Shown: one piece after another, positions 22,301 through 25,153 of the stretch | Layout: the number at the start of each line of letters is the position of its first letter | Numbering within the stretch: position 1 is the stretch's first letter | From: Treponema sp. | Lineage (GTDB): Bacteria > Spirochaetota > Spirochaetia > Treponematales > Treponemataceae | Reading direction: 5' to 3' | Length of the DNA stretch: 25,153 nucleotides | Assembly (NCBI GenBank): GCA_016296655.1 | Contig: JAEDIW010000039.1 | Span: 1 to 25,153, forward strand | Position numbers and translations under genes: made by a program | Notes under the pieces: model-generated | What the model saw: only the letters and a program-made list of their open reading frames with translations | Databases searched by the model: none | What the model was told of the DNA's origin: nothing

Positions 22301-25153
22301 ACAATACAAAAACAGGTGAATTTGCCAGAGAAAAAAACAGCAGCTTAACAAAACTTAATTTTACTTTGCTGGAAGAAAAAGAAGGATATATAAAGTGTGG
22401 CATCGAAAAAGATGAAAAAGGGCAGTTTGAAAGTATTGTAGTTTTTGAGTTTACTTCCCCTGATTACAAATGTGGAAATTTGAATTTAAATGAATATGTT
22501 TTTGCAGGGAAAAAATATCTGGAAAGCAGAGGAGTTTCAAAGAATTGTGCAGACGGATTATTTGATTCAAAAAACAACTACTGGTCCGTTTTTAATGTAA
22601 AAAGCAATGAATTCAATTTAATTCCGAATTTTTTTACAGACAGGCAGAAAAATGATTTTATAGAAGCAATGTATGATGTTGTAGTAATTCCCGAAAAACG
22701 ATCGGAAGATGGAAAAATTCTGGAGAAAGAACATAAAGAATACACAAAAAAAACAGTTCCTAATTATGGGTCTGCAGATTTGATTCTGGAAGAAGTTATA
22801 AGGACACAGATTCCTTTTTACGAAAAAACTGAAAATGGATTTGAACTGAAAAATGAATACAGCAATCTTGAATTGAATTATTATGATGAAGAGAGTGATT
22901 CATATCTTCCGGTTTTGTCTGGAAAAGAAGGTGATTTTAATGCCTTTATAAATTTGTGCAGATTGTATGGAATTGGAAAAACAGAAACCATTCAAATTAC
23001 ACAGACTTTTAACAGAGAAAAATTCTACAGAATAAATGAAAACTTTTTTCAAATTACACGACTGACTGAACAGGGCGTTTTTACATCTTGCAGGGAAGAA
23101 ATGCTTCCATGGACTACGGCAGAAGGAGAAGTCAAAGGTTTTTCTTCAAAGATTCTGACCCGGCCTGTGAATGTTTACAAAACAGAAAAATATTTCAATG
23201 AAAAAGAACAGGAAGTACCTGCGCCGGAAGTAAATGATCAGGGAGATTTTCCTCTGAATATTACAAAAACCGATTTTTCCATTGATGTAGTGTGTGGTGA
23301 TTATTTGACAGGTGGAGCCAATAACTGGTTTTATGGCATCTGGCAGAATCAGGAAGCTGATTTGTCATTTAAGAATCTTGAACGTTTTTATGAAGCAGCC
23401 TCTGAAAAAGATAAAATAAAAAATACAAAGGCAGATGCAGCGGCTTTTGAAGATCAGGGAAGTAAATACGTTTATTATTCACTTCCTGCAGAAAATAAAA
23501 TTGAAAATGGCAAGTGGCTTACACATTGTGAATATTATTTGAATCTGGAAAAGGCTCTTACAGGAGCAGTTTTTACAGATCAGGAAAACAACAGTTACAT
23601 GCCATTTATTTTGGGAAATATTCTTCATAGTGAAAGAGCCGGAGGAAATACTTTTTACGAAATTGAAGGAATAAAAATCAGGAATGGTTCAGCAGATGAA
23701 AATAAGTTATATGAAAACTGGCGTCTTCCGTATCTGACAAAAAGTGAAACCACAGGAACAGATACTACAGCACAGATTTCGGCTTCCGCAGGTGTTGGTT
23801 ACAGATATACTCAGATTCTTGATACAGTAAATGGATTTGCAAAAGCAAAAGGCTCTGCAGAAGGCGGCCTTAAAATTGGCGCTTCTTCGTCTACAAATGA
23901 CGCTGTTACAAAAGTAAAACAACAGCTTTTTGATGTAAACGGTGACAATATTCCAGATATAGTAAAAGGCGGAACTGTATATTTTGGAAAACTTGTAGAA
24001 ACTGTACAGAATGGAAAAGCACTTGAGTTCTCGGAAGGAAGTTTTGAATCTTTACCAAAGGTTTTGAATGAAAATGAAGTTCATGCAAAAACAAAAGGAT
24101 ATTCCGCCGGAGCTGAAGGTTCTGCGTCAGTCAAAAGACTTAATTCCCGGATAAATATAAGTATATTGAATCCGTCTTCTGGTGGTGGGGGCGGATGGTC
24201 AAATTCCAACAGTTCAAGCATTCAGAAAAAAGGATTTGTGGATTTGAATGGAGACGGACTTCCTGATTTTTGTAGTGTAGATAGTTATACAGTTACGGAA
24301 GAAAAAGAAAAGCAGAATGAAGCTTTTGATGAAGAATCAGAACAGGAAGAAGAAACAAAAACAGTTTTTACAAATCATATTTTTTTGAATGATGGAAAAA
24401 AATTATGGGAAACTCAGTATTTTAAGGACATTGAATATTTAAATGTCAGTAATTCAAAATCAGAAGGCTTGAATGGAGATTTATCCAAGACAATTGGAGG
24501 AACTGGGGATAGAACAACATTTGCAAACAGTCTTTCTTCCGGGGCAAGCTGCGGTTGTGGAGTAAATGTAAGTGCTTCCATTACTGTAACTTCCAGAATG
24601 TTTATGGATCTGAATGGAGATGGACTTACTGATATTGTTATTAAAAAAGGCGGCAGGTTTTTTGTCCGATATAATTGCGGAAACAGTTTTTTAGATGAAG
24701 AAGAATTCAATCTTCCAGGCTGGGGAAAAGAAACTACTGGAGTCAATTCCTGGAATACGGACTACAGTTTCAGTAATACACCTTTTAAGGATGTTCCTCT
24801 TTTAAAAAAGTTAAAAACTGATTCAATCGAACCAAAGAACTTTTATCTGGAGGAAGCTGCTTCCCTGTCAGAAAATCTCGAATGGTATACATCAGCAAGT
24901 CTTGGTATAAGCGGAAATGCAGGAGCAAATGTTAATATTCCTGTGCAAGTCTGGTTTATTACGCTGAACTTCACAGGCGCTTCTTCTTCCGGCATTACAA
25001 CGTCAGTTACAGCAAATGGTGCTTCAGTGCGTATGCTTGATCTTGATGGAGATGGTCTTGCCGATCAGGTATTAAAAATTCCGGGAAAAGGTATTTATTA
25101 CAAGAGAAATAATCTTGGAAAACAGGGACTCTTAAAAAAAGTAAAGCTTCCTC
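19318..25153 (+). CDS. Giant secreted SpvB/TcB (Tc toxin B)-like protein, 3' end outside window
   Basis: Open to the window end: at least 1945 codons without a stop. The signal peptide is residues 1-24 (ending PPVLFA). Residues about 40-150 look like a ZU5-type beta domain (GGTVKLGKASIYIPPFALEK). Residues about 205-260 carry the SpvB/RHS entry motif (SPLQGDMNGDAVMSFEIPVP, then NPSVSLNYSSGAGNGIAGKGF). Six FG-GAP-type calcium motifs are in frame at about residues 555, 649, 1539, 1642, 1764 and 1908 (for example DVNGDGKPD, DLNGDGLPD, DLDGDGLAD), typical of the TcB beta-propeller. Gly/Ser-rich strands lie between them. Such proteins often continue into RHS repeats and a variable C-terminal toxin, which would lie past 25153. 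It follows the secretion operon and uses repeat-derived leader DNA. Confidence 0.88.
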   Translation, partial: MREFLWSLVLSVYLLSMSPPVLFAEKTEAPVIEFQTYSEKNESFIKASEGGTVKLGKASIYIPPFALEKDSFISITRLNMTEDTGETLFNATEDGGAYRFLPAGTKFKKEVSITIPYSGELNSKKNCLENMCTYFFDTAEKKWTKLKRKDIDVENCTLTGVTTHFTDMINGTLTMGETPSPLETNINSIKNLEAAMPDGHLLKMSPLQGDMNGDAVMSFEIPVPYGRKGMNPSVSLNYSSGAGNGIAGKGFYLACEEVITTDTRQALPDYVFDQKKSDTYLLNGVLLEREGDSNIFIPRRNPGFCSAKRIYNDQGKENYWIVTEKNGLKKVFGKYLLNDLKNNSTQGTGAEIFSWYLTEESDLFGNTVIYKYKKDRGAVYLSEIKYTGFGKKEGNYRIVFNYETGRKDVKIDGRSKTLVENRLLLTSIQTSMKVNGSEQIIKSFSFKYKEDLAAASLLDNLTVWAGDFESENKYTYFFEYESVNKDEMFDSPVPYFVYDDESINISTASSSSKGITFNSSSGAGVGTAACDVRVTTGVNGYKGTSETQTDDSLADVNGDGKPDSIFYKNDVLMVRLNNGKGFDDSVPLKCQGRDIKKRINVESSDSSSIGGNIYAGLGLKGSYVSPTLGGSLSIVKQHSSNKNVSSFIDMDNDGLIDIALSGDNYYLKNKGNLEFEKVYFLGKVIENSLDEIENQEDYEKSYYVQTPFRVWKAPFEGVLEVNEKIKGISINNSGRTFFTGEENPLTVRMVTRNTAGKESFNDLEIIDSQERTRKNEISVGKNQYILWGINRLKESRQTDLDWNINLQYKEIKPFKTDWVEPYAITVLEEEKTLLNKTQIEKKYLLHTVYTPQQFDALIKHVNELSEKQTDREKYLSEFARQFCVMASRQLIYMIEFTEEEEEDFCEECRSSKAWEFFNKYNLKEFNEKNPDLADNYEIFNVRYAEGQFNASAKTETGSLRSDNIPGTWTVKEGNSFINLGKYAGSEGGEIENLYYNTKTGEFAREKNSSLTKLNFTLLEEKEGYIKCGIEKDEKGQFESIVVFEFTSPDYKCGNLNLNEYVFAGKKYLESRGVSKNCADGLFDSKNNYWSVFNVKSNEFNLIPNFFTDRQKNDFIEAMYDVVVIPEKRSEDGKILEKEHKEYTKKTVPNYGSADLILEEVIRTQIPFYEKTENGFELKNEYSNLELNYYDEESDSYLPVLSGKEGDFNAFINLCRLYGIGKTETIQITQTFNREKFYRINENFFQITRLTEQGVFTSCREEMLPWTTAEGEVKGFSSKILTRPVNVYKTEKYFNEKEQEVPAPEVNDQGDFPLNITKTDFSIDVVCGDYLTGGANNWFYGIWQNQEADLSFKNLERFYEAASEKDKIKNTKADAAAFEDQGSKYVYYSLPAENKIENGKWLTHCEYYLNLEKALTGAVFTDQENNSYMPFILGNILHSERAGGNTFYEIEGIKIRNGSADENKLYENWRLPYLTKSETTGTDTTAQISASAGVGYRYTQILDTVNGFAKAKGSAEGGLKIGASSSTNDAVTKVKQQLFDVNGDNIPDIVKGGTVYFGKLVETVQNGKALEFSEGSFESLPKVLNENEVHAKTKGYSAGAEGSASVKRLNSRINISILNPSSGGGGGWSNSNSSSIQKKGFVDLNGDGLPDFCSVDSYTVTEEKEKQNEAFDEESEQEEETKTVFTNHIFLNDGKKLWETQYFKDIEYLNVSNSKSEGLNGDLSKTIGGTGDRTTFANSLSSGASCGCGVNVSASITVTSRMFMDLNGDGLTDIVIKKGGRFFVRYNCGNSFLDEEEFNLPGWGKETTGVNSWNTDYSFSNTPFKDVPLLKKLKTDSIEPKNFYLEEAASLSENLEWYTSASLGISGNAGANVNIPVQVWFITLNFTGASSSGITTSVTANGASVRMLDLDGDGLADQVLKIPGKGIYYKRNNLGKQGLLKKVKLP

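Noticed and set aside
19318..25153. Disrupted or frameshifted giant gene
   Set aside because: The six DxDGDG motifs tested from 20980 to 25039 are all in the frame of ATG 19318, and no stop was found, so the gene is simply cut by the window end.

Overview
The window looks like part of an AT-rich spirochaete chromosome, most likely a Treponema from the gut or rumen group. The evidence is a DUF2259-type secreted protein, a TPR protein whose mature start reads MPGLNQLKQF, many lipoproteins with spirochaete-style lipoboxes, frequent TTG/GTG starts, and several families of short palindromic repeats. No rRNA, tRNA, CRISPR array or transposase was seen. Species-level assignment is inference.

Left part (1-6875). 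A truncated copy of a dispersed palindromic element opens the window. It is followed by a minus-strand secreted protein with two CBM48/E-set-like domains. Divergent from it are a 1120-residue single-span TPR protein with a very long acidic N-terminal region (possibly a periplasmic flagellar collar protein) and a dolichol/phytol-kinase-like membrane enzyme. A convergent minus-strand multispan membrane protein of unknown function has a 5' end that runs into a second repeat family. A DUF2259 secreted protein follows, ending in a strong intrinsic terminator at 6825-6875.

Central part (6959-18928). About 12 kb holds one compact plus-strand operon. Most genes overlap by ATGA/TGATG/GTGA-type junctions or lie within about 20 nt of each other. 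It encodes a type II secretion/type IV pilus-like machine: prepilin peptidase, secretin with three tandem N0-like domains, GspE/PilB ATPase, GspF/PilC platform, GspG major pseudopilin, three tiny prepilin-like ORFs (44, 57 and 41 codons), and one protein that appears to fuse the PilN/GspL, PilO/GspM and PilP/GspC roles. It opens with a lamin-tail-like putative lipoprotein. It closes with two small lipoproteins, a signal-peptide protein with a possible outer-membrane barrel, and two lipoproteins with FN3/PPC-like and LamG-like folds. No separate gspL, gspM, gspC or full-length minor pseudopilins are seen.

Right part (18929-25153). A 389-nt intergenic region is built of nested palindromes and two identical 88-bp direct repeats, with a MITE-like element between them. 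The second 88-bp repeat carries the ribosome-binding site of a giant gene (19318 to beyond the window end, at least 1945 codons). That protein is secreted and SpvB/TcB (Tc-toxin B)-like, with six FG-GAP-type DxDGDG calcium motifs. An attractive but unproven reading is that this protein is a client of the upstream export machine. The repeat-built leader can pair an anti-Shine-Dalgarno segment with the Shine-Dalgarno sequence, which suggests translational control.
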